The translations under genes were made by a program, and so were the position numbers. The notes below the pieces were generated by a model. It worked only from the letters and a program-made list of their open reading frames with translations, searched no databases and was not told the origin of the DNA. From Bacilli bacterium (GTDB taxonomy: Bacteria > Bacillota_I > Bacilli_A > RF39 > UBA660): a stretch of DNA of 64,000 nt. The stretch lies in NCBI GenBank assembly GCA_017541885.1, contig JAFXYF010000013.1, positions 23,304 to 87,303 of the forward strand, read 5' to 3'. This document shows, one piece after another, positions 17,744-26,412 of this stretch (positions are counted from its first letter, which is position 1; each line of letters begins with the position of its first letter).

Positions 17744-18706
17744 TTATTTTTCCTCTAAATTCTCGGCAATTATATATCTAGGTCTTTGTTTTGTTTCATT
17801 ATACATTTTACCAATATATTCTCCAATAATACCGATAGAAATCATTTGTAATCCACCAATAAACCAAATAGATATTGATAAGAATGTCCAACCTGAAACT
17901 GTATTTCCTGTTAAGTAACGGACTAGAGAATAAATCATTATTCCAATACTAATAAATAAAATTAAGAATCCTAAGATACAAATAAATCTTAATGGTTTAA
18001 CTGAGAATGATGTAATACCATCCCAAGCAAAGTTTAACATTTTCTTTAGTGGGTATTTTGATTCTCCAGCAAAACGTTCTCTTCTTTCATAATAAACAAT
18101 ATCTGATTTAAATCCTACTAAAGGAAACATTCCTCTTAAGAATAGATTTACTTCTTTATAATTAGAGAATTCTTCTAATACTCTTTTAGAAGTTAGTCGA
18201 TAGTCTGCATGATTATATACACAATCTACTCCTAAGAATTTCATAAATTTATAGAATCCTTCTGCAGTTACTCGTTTAAAGAAAGTATCTTTCTTTCTAG
18301 CACTTCTAACTCCGTATACTACATCGCAACCATCTTTATACTTTTTAATCATTTCATCAATAGCATTAATATCATCTTGTAAATCTGCATCCATTGAAAT
18401 TACTACATCGGCATAATTCTTTGCAGTCATTAATCCACCTAATAAAGCATTTTGATGTCCTCTATTTCTAGATAAAGTTATTCCGGTAAAAAGTTTTTCA
18501 TGTTTATGAATATCTTTTATAATATCCCAAGTTTTATCTTTTGATCCGTCATTAACATACATTACTTTACTCTTTGGAGATATTTCTTTATCCTTTATTA
18601 ATTTTTGCATTTTTACTTTTAATTGTCTTGTAGTTTCTTCTAATACTTCTTCTTCGTTATAACAAGGAACTACAACATATAAAATTGGTTCTTTATGAAA
18701 GAACAT
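17744..18706 (-). CDS. polyprenyl-phosphate glycosyltransferase (DPM1/GtrB-like GT2)
   Basis: 320 residues. The GT2 domain has VVVPCYNEEEV, MYVNDGSKDKTW, LSRNRGHQNALLGG and the metal site ISMDADLQDD. Two C-terminal membrane segments lie at about 235-258 and 270-292. This is the standard form of enzymes that transfer a hexose from a nucleotide sugar to undecaprenyl phosphate, giving the lipid-linked donor used outside by GT-C enzymes. It is the first gene of the operon ending at 12739, which includes the GT-C-containing fusion likely to use its product. GGTGATT precedes ATG 18706. The sugar is unknown. Confidence 0.88.
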   Translation of the reverse strand: MFFHKEPILYVVVPCYNEEEVLEETTRQLKVKMQKLIKDKEISPKSKVMYVNDGSKDKTWDIIKDIHKHEKLFTGITLSRNRGHQNALLGGLMTAKNYADVVISMDADLQDDINAIDEMIKKYKDGCDVVYGVRSARKKDTFFKRVTAEGFYKFMKFLGVDCVYNHADYRLTSKRVLEEFSNYKEVNLFLRGMFPLVGFKSDIVYYERRERFAGESKYPLKKMLNFAWDGITSFSVKPLRFICILGFLILFISIGIMIYSLVRYLTGNTVSGWTFLSISIWFIGGLQMISIGIIGEYIGKMYNETKQRPRYIIAENLEEK

Positions 18707-18729
18707 ATAATCACCACTTTCTAAATTCT

Positions 18730-18758
18730 ATTATAGTAAACAAAAGGGATTTATGCAA
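18730..18758 (-). promoter_or_regulatory. promoter of the 18706-12739 operon, -35 inside a terminator
   Basis: TTGCAT (18753-18758), 17-base spacer, TATAAT (18730-18735) on the minus strand. The -35 falls inside the hairpin that terminates the upstream gene (18746-18770). Confidence 0.7.
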
Positions 18759-18770
18759 ATTATAAATCCC
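18742..18770 (-). terminator. intrinsic terminator of the 23876-18760 operon
   Basis: Nine-bp stem with three G-C pairs (18746-18754 with 18762-18770), 7-base loop that holds most of the TAA stop. The T-run is only TTTTG, so some read-through is possible. Confidence 0.75.
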
Positions 18771-21429
18771 CTGTTTCATCTAATAATAGTAATAATAATT
18801 CTGATGCAGACCAACTATGCAATGGAGATGATACTTGTTGTGTCATTCCAGGCATAGTACTTGAATAATTATTGTAATTTGCAGAAGATGCTAAACTCTC
18901 CCAAGATAATGGATATAAACTTCTATTTATTGGTATTGTTCCACTACCAAGCTTATGTACTGCGGCATATGAAAGGTATGGATAATTTTTTTCACTATTA
19001 TATGGAGTTTTATCTTTTGTTTCATAATTACTCCACCAAGCCATTTTAGAATATGAATCTTCTGGAATACTATTTAGATCAAATGGATAAGTCTTTCCAA
19101 CAGATTCAATTCCTAATTTATACCAAAGATTTTGATATAAGTACTGATCTCCAAAATCAGTTTTACCATAAATATAATATCCATTTGGATTAGATTCTGC
19201 TAAACGATAAGCTTCTTTTTCAATTCTTTCTACAAGATCATATCTTATTTCTTTTTGAGTTGATAAAATGTATAGAAGTTCTCCTAAATTATCAGGTTCT
19301 TCTACTCCATTATTTTGTTTATCATAAATATTTTCAATACTAGATACCCAATCACTAATTAGATCAGTATTATTTGTTTTCTTTAATACCATACTAGTTA
19401 GAGCTGCATCTCTATACCAAGCATCTTTATAGACTACAATATTTGGATATATTTTACTATCTTTAATATTAAATAGAATTTCTCCATATAGTACTTTTTT
19501 CATATTACTATATTTTTGATTACTAAAATCATATAAGTTAATTTTAGTATTTGTTCCTTTTAATACTTTATCATTATAAAATACTCCATCTTCTGTTTCT
19601 TTTATTGTGATAAATTTATTACCTTTTGTTTCCACAATAACTGTGTATAAGTTTGGAATTATATAGTGTTCTTTTTCTTCAAAACTATATACTACTTCAT
19701 TTGTATTTATATTTTTTATTTGTCCTTCAAGATAAATATATTTTTCTCTATTAGCCATTCCAAAATAATAATAATCTTGCCAGTTAACATTATCTAATTC
19801 TTCTACATTATGAGTAGATTTAAATTCATTATATTCATCTTGATATTCTTTTAATGATTTTAATTCTTCTTTAAATTCATCTTTGAATTCTTTAGCAATA
19901 TAATTTGTTTTAACTTGTTTTTCTACTACTCCATCATTTCCTTTTAAATGGAATCCTAAGAAACGATTAGTATCTTTTGGACTTTCTAAAGCAATAAACA
20001 TTAATTCTGTTACTACTAGTAATGTTATTACTCCAGCACCTAATAATAACTTTTTATCAGTATTTTTTTCTTTTACTAAGTTCTTAATTAAGTTAAAGAT
20101 TAAAATCATAAATAGAATTGTTAAAGCAATTACAATTACTTCTACTAGTATTAATAATCCATAAGGTAGATTAGCAAGTAAATAATTCTTATTTATTATT
20201 CCATCTACATATTCTATTACTTTTATAAATATATTTGTATTTTGTAATACTTCTAATATTAAAAATACTATTAAGAAAATATATGATCCTTTCTTAATCT
20301 TTTTATCTTCTTCTTTAGATAAGTTAATACCTAATAATAAAATTATTAAATATAAGAAATGTAATGAGTAAAGAAATGGACTATTATTTCCATAAACTGT
20401 ATGTAATATTGAATTATATACTATTGATAATACTAATGCTGTATTTAGCATTTTATTTTTTTTATAATTTCTTGCGGTAATAATTAATACTACTCCATAG
20501 AATAATAAGAATATAAACATACTTAAGTAATTTGTTTCATTAAAAGTAATCATATAATTTTGTTCGTTGTATTCTGAACCATAATTTACTTTTAAATAAA
20601 TATCATTACTTATTATTGAATTAATATAATCATCATTTACTACATTTTTTATATTCTTTAGACCTATTTTATTTTCTGAATATAGAGTAGCTTCTCCATA
20701 TGGGTTTAGATTCCATATAACTGGAGTATTATTCCATATTAGTCTTTGTCCTAGATTTAGTCCTAATAATACTACTATTGTACCTATACCCATTATTATT
20801 AATTTTTTTAGTTTTACTTTTTTAAAGATCCATAATACAAAACATATTATTAAGAAAACAATATAATTTGTAATTGTCATTGAAAATGATAATACTCCTA
20901 AGATACCTAATAATAGATACTTTTTATTATCAAATTCATTATCTTTATTCTTTATAAAGTAATACCATAATAGTACTAGAAAGAATGCTGCAAAGTTATA
21001 TGTTTCTATTCCTGATGTAAAGATTATATTTGAGAATGAGAATAAATATAATAGTGATAAAAGTATACTTGTTTTTTCTTTTAATCCTACTAATTTTAAT
21101 ATTCTATAAATATAAACTACTGTTAGAGAACTTGCTAGAGCTGATAGAATAATAATTGCTAGAATTCTATTTACTACTAATCCTTTTATTAGAAATACTA
21201 ATGGTTGAATAATAATTACAAATAATGGATGAACATCTAATCGATAATGACTAGCTGCAATTATTGTAGAATCTAACATTACTCTTCCTGTATCAGAATC
21301 AAATAATAAATTATAGTTATCAAATAAATTATAATTATAATTTAGAAATACTCCTAAGAGTGTTAAAAAAAACATAGAGCCTATTAATAAATAGAACTCT
21401 GTTTTTTGTTTTTTAAAAAAGTTTTTCAT
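18760..21429 (-). CDS. GT-C membrane glycosyltransferase with large outer glycosidase-like domain
   Basis: 889 residues. The N-terminal half (about 1-470) has 11-13 hydrophobic segments. The first outer loop contains LFDSDTGRVM, an acidic site like that of GT-C enzymes, and then DVHPLF. From about 500 to the end is a soluble domain facing outside. It contains YKDAWYRDAALTSMVL, SNPNGYYIYGKTDFGDQ and a final LHSWSASELLLLL. These resemble the helical repeats and active-site strips of (alpha/alpha)6 glycoside hydrolases such as GH15/GH63-type enzymes. The glycosidase link is pattern-based and unproven. It ends an operon of GT2, GtrB-like and HAD genes. A dual role in adding and trimming sugars on the wall polymer is possible. 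Confidence 0.65.
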   Translation of the reverse strand: MKNFFKKQKTEFYLLIGSMFFLTLLGVFLNYNYNLFDNYNLLFDSDTGRVMLDSTIIAASHYRLDVHPLFVIIIQPLVFLIKGLVVNRILAIIILSALASSLTVVYIYRILKLVGLKEKTSILLSLLYLFSFSNIIFTSGIETYNFAAFFLVLLWYYFIKNKDNEFDNKKYLLLGILGVLSFSMTITNYIVFLIICFVLWIFKKVKLKKLIIMGIGTIVVLLGLNLGQRLIWNNTPVIWNLNPYGEATLYSENKIGLKNIKNVVNDDYINSIISNDIYLKVNYGSEYNEQNYMITFNETNYLSMFIFLLFYGVVLIITARNYKKNKMLNTALVLSIVYNSILHTVYGNNSPFLYSLHFLYLIILLLGINLSKEEDKKIKKGSYIFLIVFLILEVLQNTNIFIKVIEYVDGIINKNYLLANLPYGLLILVEVIVIALTILFMILIFNLIKNLVKEKNTDKKLLLGAGVITLLVVTELMFIALESPKDTNRFLGFHLKGNDGVVEKQVKTNYIAKEFKDEFKEELKSLKEYQDEYNEFKSTHNVEELDNVNWQDYYYFGMANREKYIYLEGQIKNINTNEVVYSFEEKEHYIIPNLYTVIVETKGNKFITIKETEDGVFYNDKVLKGTNTKINLYDFSNQKYSNMKKVLYGEILFNIKDSKIYPNIVVYKDAWYRDAALTSMVLKKTNNTDLISDWVSSIENIYDKQNNGVEEPDNLGELLYILSTQKEIRYDLVERIEKEAYRLAESNPNGYYIYGKTDFGDQYLYQNLWYKLGIESVGKTYPFDLNSIPEDSYSKMAWWSNYETKDKTPYNSEKNYPYLSYAAVHKLGSGTIPINRSLYPLSWESLASSANYNNYSSTMPGMTQQVSSPLHSWSASELLLLLLDETGDL

Positions 21430-21433
21430 ATAA

Positions 21434-22000
21434 TCACTTCTTTCTTAGATACTTTGTGATTTCGTTCCCCTTTACTACATATCCTTCTTCAGCATATTCA
21501 AGCATTGCTTTATCTGCTTTTATTGAGTCTGTGTAGAATTTTTTTACTTTTTCATCAAATAACTCTTCATATCTTTTTATTTTTTCATAATCATGACAGT
21601 TTTTAGAAGTAAATCTTCCTGTTTTAGTATCTACACATGAAGCAATTACTTTAAAATTCATTTCTTTTTCTAATGGTTTTAATAAAAACTCTGGAGATGC
21701 TGAAATAATTACATCAGTATCTTCTTTTTGATCTAGATACCATTTTTTTATATTATCTTTATGACTCTTCCAAAAGTCATCTACATAACTATCTACATCA
21801 TCTATTCTTTTTAAATACGAAAAGATTCTTTCTTTCATTCTTGTCTTATCAGTTATTTTTAAAATATAAAGAAGTGCTCCCCATGCTTGTATAGGCATTT
21901 GTAGAAGTACTTTTTTATTTCTTTTAAGACAGTAGAAATAAAAATCTACAGATGAGTCTCCATCATAAATTGTTTCATCAAAATCATATGCGTTAATCAT
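21434..22000 (-). CDS. HAD-superfamily phosphatase (HAD-IB type)
   Basis: 188 residues. Motif I YDFDETIYDGDSS carries the nucleophile Asp6 and acid Asp8, motif II is VIISASPE, and the C-terminal YTDSIKADKAML gives the acidic motif. A helical cap lies between motifs I and II (about 15-105). This is the SerB-like HAD-IB class. The start follows AGGAGAGACT. It sits between the GtrB-like gene and the GT-C/glycosidase-like gene. Because the nearby UbiA-like enzyme should make polyprenyl-phosphate phosphoribose, dephosphorylation of that lipid is an attractive role. A small sugar phosphate is the alternative. Confidence 0.85.
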   Translation of the reverse strand: MINAYDFDETIYDGDSSVDFYFYCLKRNKKVLLQMPIQAWGALLYILKITDKTRMKERIFSYLKRIDDVDSYVDDFWKSHKDNIKKWYLDQKEDTDVIISASPEFLLKPLEKEMNFKVIASCVDTKTGRFTSKNCHDYEKIKRYEELFDEKVKKFYTDSIKADKAMLEYAEEGYVVKGNEITKYLRKK

Positions 22001-22008
22001 AGTCTCTC

Positions 22009-22950
22009 CTATTTAGTCTTTTCTGTTTCTTTTACAATATATACTGGTCTATGTTTTATCTCTAAATAAATCTTTGATAGATACATTCCTATTACTCCTA
22101 AGAAGAATAATTGTACTCCACTGACAAAGATAATAATACATGCCATAGATGGCCATCCTGATGTTGGATCTCCCCAAACTAATGTCTTTACAATAATAAA
22201 GATAATTGCGAGAAAGGCAATAAAACAGAATGTTATACCAACATATGCTGATAATAATAATGGTGTTGTTGAAAATGCCATTATTCCTTCCATTGCATAT
22301 TTAATTAGTTTTCTTAAATTAAATTTAGAAGTTCCTGCTGCTCTGTCTGGTGCATCATAAGCTAACCATTTAGTTTCAAATCCAACAAAACCAAACATAC
22401 CTTTTGTATATCTATTATATTCTTTCATATCTAGAATAGCATCTACCATTTGTCTTGTCATAAGACGGAAATCTCTTGCTCCTGGAACTTGATGAGAATC
22501 TGATATTTTATCAATTAATTTATACCAACAATTAGTTAATGCTTTTCTAATAAAATTATATCCTTTATGAGATTCTGTATATAATGCTACACAGTCATAA
22601 TCTTCAGTTTTAATAATCTCATACATTTCAATTAACTTCTCTGGTGGATCTTGCATATCAGCATCCATAATTGCTGCATAGTCTCCTGTTACTGCTTCTA
22701 GACCAGCATACATTCCAGCTTCTTTTCCAAAGTTTCTTGAAAATGATATATATCTTACTCTTTTATCTTTCTTAGATAATTCTCTAAGAATTGGTAAAGT
22801 CTTATCTTTAGAACCATCATTTACAAAGATCATTTCAAAATCTACATTTTTCATTTTTTTAGATACTTTATTTGTCTCTTCATAAAATAATGGAATAGAC
22901 TCTTCTTCATTAAAGCATGGAATAATTAAAGATATTTTTTCTTTTGCCAT
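22009..22950 (-). CDS. GtrB/YkoT-like bactoprenol glycosyltransferase (GT2)
   Basis: 313 residues. LIIPCFNEEESIPLFY, FVNDGSKDKTLPIL, FSRNFGKEAGMYAGLE and the metal site AIMDADMQDPP are those of bactoprenol glucosyltransferases. RYTKGMFGFVGF and two C-terminal membrane segments (about 232-255 and 268-290) complete the pattern. It charges undecaprenyl phosphate with a sugar on the inner face of the membrane. It follows the GT2 gene at 22962 by 11 bases, and the GT-C protein downstream in the same operon is the natural user of the lipid-linked sugar. Distinct from the DPM1-like paralogue at 17744, so two different lipid-linked sugars are likely. Confidence 0.9.
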   Translation of the reverse strand: MAKEKISLIIPCFNEEESIPLFYEETNKVSKKMKNVDFEMIFVNDGSKDKTLPILRELSKKDKRVRYISFSRNFGKEAGMYAGLEAVTGDYAAIMDADMQDPPEKLIEMYEIIKTEDYDCVALYTESHKGYNFIRKALTNCWYKLIDKISDSHQVPGARDFRLMTRQMVDAILDMKEYNRYTKGMFGFVGFETKWLAYDAPDRAAGTSKFNLRKLIKYAMEGIMAFSTTPLLLSAYVGITFCFIAFLAIIFIIVKTLVWGDPTSGWPSMACIIIFVSGVQLFFLGVIGMYLSKIYLEIKHRPVYIVKETEKTK

Positions 22951-22961
22951 ACTACCTCTCC

Positions 22962-23876
22962 TTATTTATGTCTATAGTACATTTTTGGACTTATTTTTAA
23001 TAAAGTCTTTTTTATTTTTCTACCAAAAGAATCAGTTAATATTTGATCAAATACTTTTTCTTTCTTTAATATTTTTTTATACTCTCTATAATCTTTTCCT
23101 TTTAACTCAGTAATCTTTAAGATTAAAGAATTAGCAATAAAGCTTTTAAATATTTTAGAGTCTAATTTTGTTTTATCTATTTCTCTTGTTAAAAATCTAT
23201 AATGTTCTAAGAAGTCATTTACTTTCTTCTTGGTTTTTTCATAGTTTACTGTACTCATAATACTATTTTGTCTTTGTCTATAGTTATAACCTATATACTC
23301 AATTGATTTTGCACGAGACGCTTTCATTATAACTAATGGCATTAGACCAAAGTCTTCATGAATCATACCTTTAGCAAATTCATATTTTTCTTTTTCATAA
23401 TAACTTCTTTTAATACAATAACTCCAAGCATTTTCTACGAAATGATATTTACATATTTTAGAGAATGCTTTTTCTCCTTTGCATGTATTAAATCCTGTTT
23501 CTTTAAATTCTTTCTTAGACTTATCTTCATAATATTCTTGGATTTGGAATCTTATTAAATCTGGTTTATCAGAAGTTGCTTCATTTAATTCTTTTAAAAG
23601 ATCAGGCTCTATAGTATCATCACTATCTATAAATAAAAGATATTCCCCTTTAGCATGTTTTGCTCCATTATTTCTTGCAGCACTAAGTCCACCATTTTCT
23701 TGATTAATGGTTTTTACTTTGTACTTTTTAACAATGTCCATGCTGTTATCCTTTGTACCATCATTTACTACTATTACTTCATAATCCTTGAATGTTTGAT
23801 TCATAATACTATCTAAACATTCTTTAATGTAGTCTTCTACATTATATACAGGAATTACAATACTAAACTTTGGCAT
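22962..23876 (-). CDS. GT2-family glycosyltransferase
   Basis: 304 residues. Typical EpsJ/WaaV-like GT-A domain: IVIPVYNVEDYIKECLDSI, VIVVNDGTKDNSMDI, GGLSAARNNGAKHA and metal site LFIDSDDTI. MIHEDFGLMP is the acceptor-side signature seen in this group. There is no membrane segment; the C-terminal third is rich in lysine. GAGGTGATT precedes ATG 23876. It is the first gene of the operon that continues with the GtrB-like, HAD and GT-C genes. Likely to add one residue to a lipid-linked or wall glycan; sugar unknown. Confidence 0.87.
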   Translation of the reverse strand: MPKFSIVIPVYNVEDYIKECLDSIMNQTFKDYEVIVVNDGTKDNSMDIVKKYKVKTINQENGGLSAARNNGAKHAKGEYLLFIDSDDTIEPDLLKELNEATSDKPDLIRFQIQEYYEDKSKKEFKETGFNTCKGEKAFSKICKYHFVENAWSYCIKRSYYEKEKYEFAKGMIHEDFGLMPLVIMKASRAKSIEYIGYNYRQRQNSIMSTVNYEKTKKKVNDFLEHYRFLTREIDKTKLDSKIFKSFIANSLILKITELKGKDYREYKKILKKEKVFDQILTDSFGRKIKKTLLKISPKMYYRHK

Positions 23877-23895
23877 ATAATCACCTCATATAATT

Positions 23896-23901
23896 ATTCT
23901 A
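23896..23901 (-). promoter_or_regulatory. extended -10 promoter of the 23876-18760 operon
   Basis: TGT-TAGAAT on the minus strand, 20 bases upstream of ATG 23876. The -35 position falls on the terminator stem and is poor (TAGTTA). Confidence 0.4.
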
Positions 23902-23911
23902 ACATATAATT

Positions 23912-23938
23912 AAAAAAATAACTATTTCTAGTTATTTT
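23912..23938 (-). terminator. intrinsic terminator of the polymerase/GT4 fusion gene
   Basis: Ten-bp A/T-rich stem (23915-23924 with 23929-23938), TTTC loop, T-run on the minus strand. The stop (23942-23940) lies just before the stem. Confidence 0.75.
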
Positions 23939-23939
23939 C

Positions 23940-26243
23940 TTATGCATTAAAGACTTTATATAACTTCTCTAAACGTTTATCTTGAAGTTCATCTAGATTA
24001 ATATTTTGTTTCTTTTCTTTCTTCTTTAAAATGTCTTTTACTTGTTTAACCATTTCTTCTTCATTTTTAGAAATTACATAAGCATACTTATTCATATCAA
24101 TTGCATCATCACTAGTTGGGAAAGTTGTAATTACATTTTTATCTAGAGTAATTGCTTCTAAGTATGTTACTGGGAATCCTTCATAATCAGATGTTAAGAT
24201 AACATAATCTGCTTCATTCATATATGGGAATGGATTTTGTTTTCTTCCAAAGAATGTTACTTTCTTTTCTAGATGATTATCTTTTACTTCTTTTTCATAA
24301 CGTTCTCTATCAGGGCCATCTCCAATAATCCATAATTCTAAGTCTTTTATTTCTTTTACTAAATTAATTTGTCTTGATACTTTCTTTGCGGCATCATCTA
24401 ATCTTCCTACAAAGATTAATAGTGTTTTATTTTTATCTTTCTTTGCATCAATTTTTTCTTTAGATTGTGCTCTAATTTCTTCTGTATTTACAAAGTTATT
24501 AAATACTACACATTTATCTTTTAAGTCTTTATATTTCTTTATAAATCCATTCATATTTTCATTAGATACAAAGATTATATTATTGTACTCTCTAATATTT
24601 CTTGAATCAAAGAAATGATAGAAGTCATTATCATCAGGATAGACTATTGCATAATCATTATGTACATAAAGAGCAGTATTTGATGACGCCATAAGCGTTA
24701 ATTTAGAACTACTATAACTATATGTTGTGTAGCAGCAACTAAAGTCATAATTATGATCATTTAGTATTTTAAACCAAAGTTTTCTAGATACATTAATTGC
24801 TTTTCTAATAATTGCATCTTTGTAATTACTTACTTTACAAACTTCTACTCTTACATCTTTATCAATTAGATCTAAGAATATTCCTTTTTTCTCTTCTAAT
24901 ATTATTGTGACATTATATTTTTCTTTATCAATACGATTTACTAAGTTTAGAAGAGCTTTTTCTATTCCACCTAAATCCATATTGTATGATGCGAATAGTA
25001 AATCTTTCTTATTTCTATTTTCCATATTAATTAATAATAGAATTACTACGTAACTTACTGCAGGAGCAGTTATAATATGTCCTGTCATAAATGCTAAGAA
25101 GACGATTAGGAAGAATGATAAAAGTCTCATTCCATTTTCATAACTTTTTCTTTTTCTATTTTCTAAAATACCAAATAATGGGAATAATACCATTGTAAAG
25201 TAAATAATAAATCCAATTATTCCGTGACTATAATAAATATCAAAATAATCCATTTCTATTTGTTTAGTTTCTTTATCAAAATTAACATAACCTATACCGA
25301 ATAATTTTTCATATGTAGAAGATTCTTTATAAAGATAAGCTTTATTCTTCATAAATTTTAATCTTGAACTAAAGATAAAATGATCTACTAGTTTTTCATC
25401 TTTAAATACTTCTGTTACATGTTCTAATCCTAAATAATTAAGATGAGTTTTAATATTCTTATAAAAGTTTGTTCTTGGAATTATTAATAGTAATGCAGCA
25501 CACCCTATTAAGATTACTCCTACTGATGCTCCTATTAGAGCATATTTCTTTTCTTTTCTAAAATAATTCCATAAGTATAAAATACTAACTCCAATAGTAA
25601 TAATTAATGTAAGTAATGGAGTTTTAGTACCTACCATTAAGATTACAATCATATATGTAATAATAAACATTATTACTGGAATAATTCTTTTTGATTTATA
25701 ACAAATTACAAATAATAATGGAGTTAAGATTGAAATTATTCCACTTATTTCATTTGCTGAATTAAAGAATCCTAATGTACCTACTTTAGTAATTTGATAT
25801 GTTTTATATCCTATACCAATTATTGTTGGGACAAAGATAAATAAAATATATAAAAGTATCATAGTAAAGAATGTCATATTACTGATACGAATATTATCTT
25901 TAATTGAATAAAGAGATATAAATAATATAGGGAAATAGAATGCTCTTATTAGATTTTGAACATCAGTCATAATACCTGAATCTTTATAAACGAACATACC
26001 TATTGTATACAGAATAAAATAAAATCCTAATAATAGATAAGGTATAAGTAAATGTTTCTTTTTAAAGATAAAGATTACTATAAAACAAATAAATAGTAAG
26101 AATAAAACTCTAACTATTATTCCAATAGTAATATTAATATGTAATGTATTAATACATACTCCTGTCAATAAATCTAAAATTGGTTGTAAAAGCAAGAATA
26201 TTGCTAAAATCTTATTAATATTATTTTTCATCCATTTTTCCAT
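23940..26243 (-). CDS. fusion of an O-antigen-polymerase/ligase-like membrane domain with a GT4 glycosyltransferase
   Basis: 767 residues. Residues 1 to about 400 have about 11 membrane segments. They include MVGTKTPLLTLI and a large outer loop ending in FDIYYSHGIIGFI, which resembles the periplasmic loop and following segment of Wzy/WaaL-like proteins. From about 408 (LLFASYNMDLGGIEKALLNL) a full GT4 domain follows: FVGRLDDAAKKVSRQI, WIIGDGPDRE and SDYEGFPVTYLEAI with the EX7E donor glutamates. The GT4 part must be cytoplasmic. Joining a polymerase or ligase to a cytoplasmic glycosyltransferase in one chain is unusual. Single-gene unit with ATG 26243 after GAGAGTGA. Confidence 0.8.
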   Translation of the reverse strand: MEKWMKNNINKILAIFLLLQPILDLLTGVCINTLHINITIGIIVRVLFLLFICFIVIFIFKKKHLLIPYLLLGFYFILYTIGMFVYKDSGIMTDVQNLIRAFYFPILFISLYSIKDNIRISNMTFFTMILLYILFIFVPTIIGIGYKTYQITKVGTLGFFNSANEISGIISILTPLLFVICYKSKRIIPVIMFIITYMIVILMVGTKTPLLTLIITIGVSILYLWNYFRKEKKYALIGASVGVILIGCAALLLIIPRTNFYKNIKTHLNYLGLEHVTEVFKDEKLVDHFIFSSRLKFMKNKAYLYKESSTYEKLFGIGYVNFDKETKQIEMDYFDIYYSHGIIGFIIYFTMVLFPLFGILENRKRKSYENGMRLLSFFLIVFLAFMTGHIITAPAVSYVVILLLINMENRNKKDLLFASYNMDLGGIEKALLNLVNRIDKEKYNVTIILEEKKGIFLDLIDKDVRVEVCKVSNYKDAIIRKAINVSRKLWFKILNDHNYDFSCCYTTYSYSSSKLTLMASSNTALYVHNDYAIVYPDDNDFYHFFDSRNIREYNNIIFVSNENMNGFIKKYKDLKDKCVVFNNFVNTEEIRAQSKEKIDAKKDKNKTLLIFVGRLDDAAKKVSRQINLVKEIKDLELWIIGDGPDRERYEKEVKDNHLEKKVTFFGRKQNPFPYMNEADYVILTSDYEGFPVTYLEAITLDKNVITTFPTSDDAIDMNKYAYVISKNEEEMVKQVKDILKKKEKKQNINLDELQDKRLEKLYKVFNA

Positions 26244-26264
26244 AAAATCACTCTCTTTAAAAAA

Positions 26265-26270
26265 ATTATA
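26265..26270 (-). promoter_or_regulatory. extended -10 promoter of the polymerase/GT4 fusion gene
   Basis: TGT-TATAAT on the minus strand, 22 bases from ATG 26243. -35 weak. Confidence 0.5.
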
Positions 26271-26388
26271 ACATGAACTTTAGTAGAATACTATTTTTTT
26301 ACTCATTTTTACTATTTGTAAAGTACTTATGTTAATACTGTAAAACGTCTTTCAATTCATAGACTTTTTAGTCATTTTTTAGTAAACT

Positions 26389-26394
26389 TATAAT
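26389..26394 (+). promoter_or_regulatory. -10 element of the PASTA protein gene
   Basis: TATAAT on the plus strand, 19 bases before ATG 26413; GGAGGGAG follows as ribosome site. -35 is T-rich and weak. The 169-base gap 26244-26412 holds this promoter and the divergent one for the minus-strand gene; nothing else recognised. Confidence 0.5.
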
Positions 26395-26412
26395 AGGATT
26401 GGAGGGAGCATT

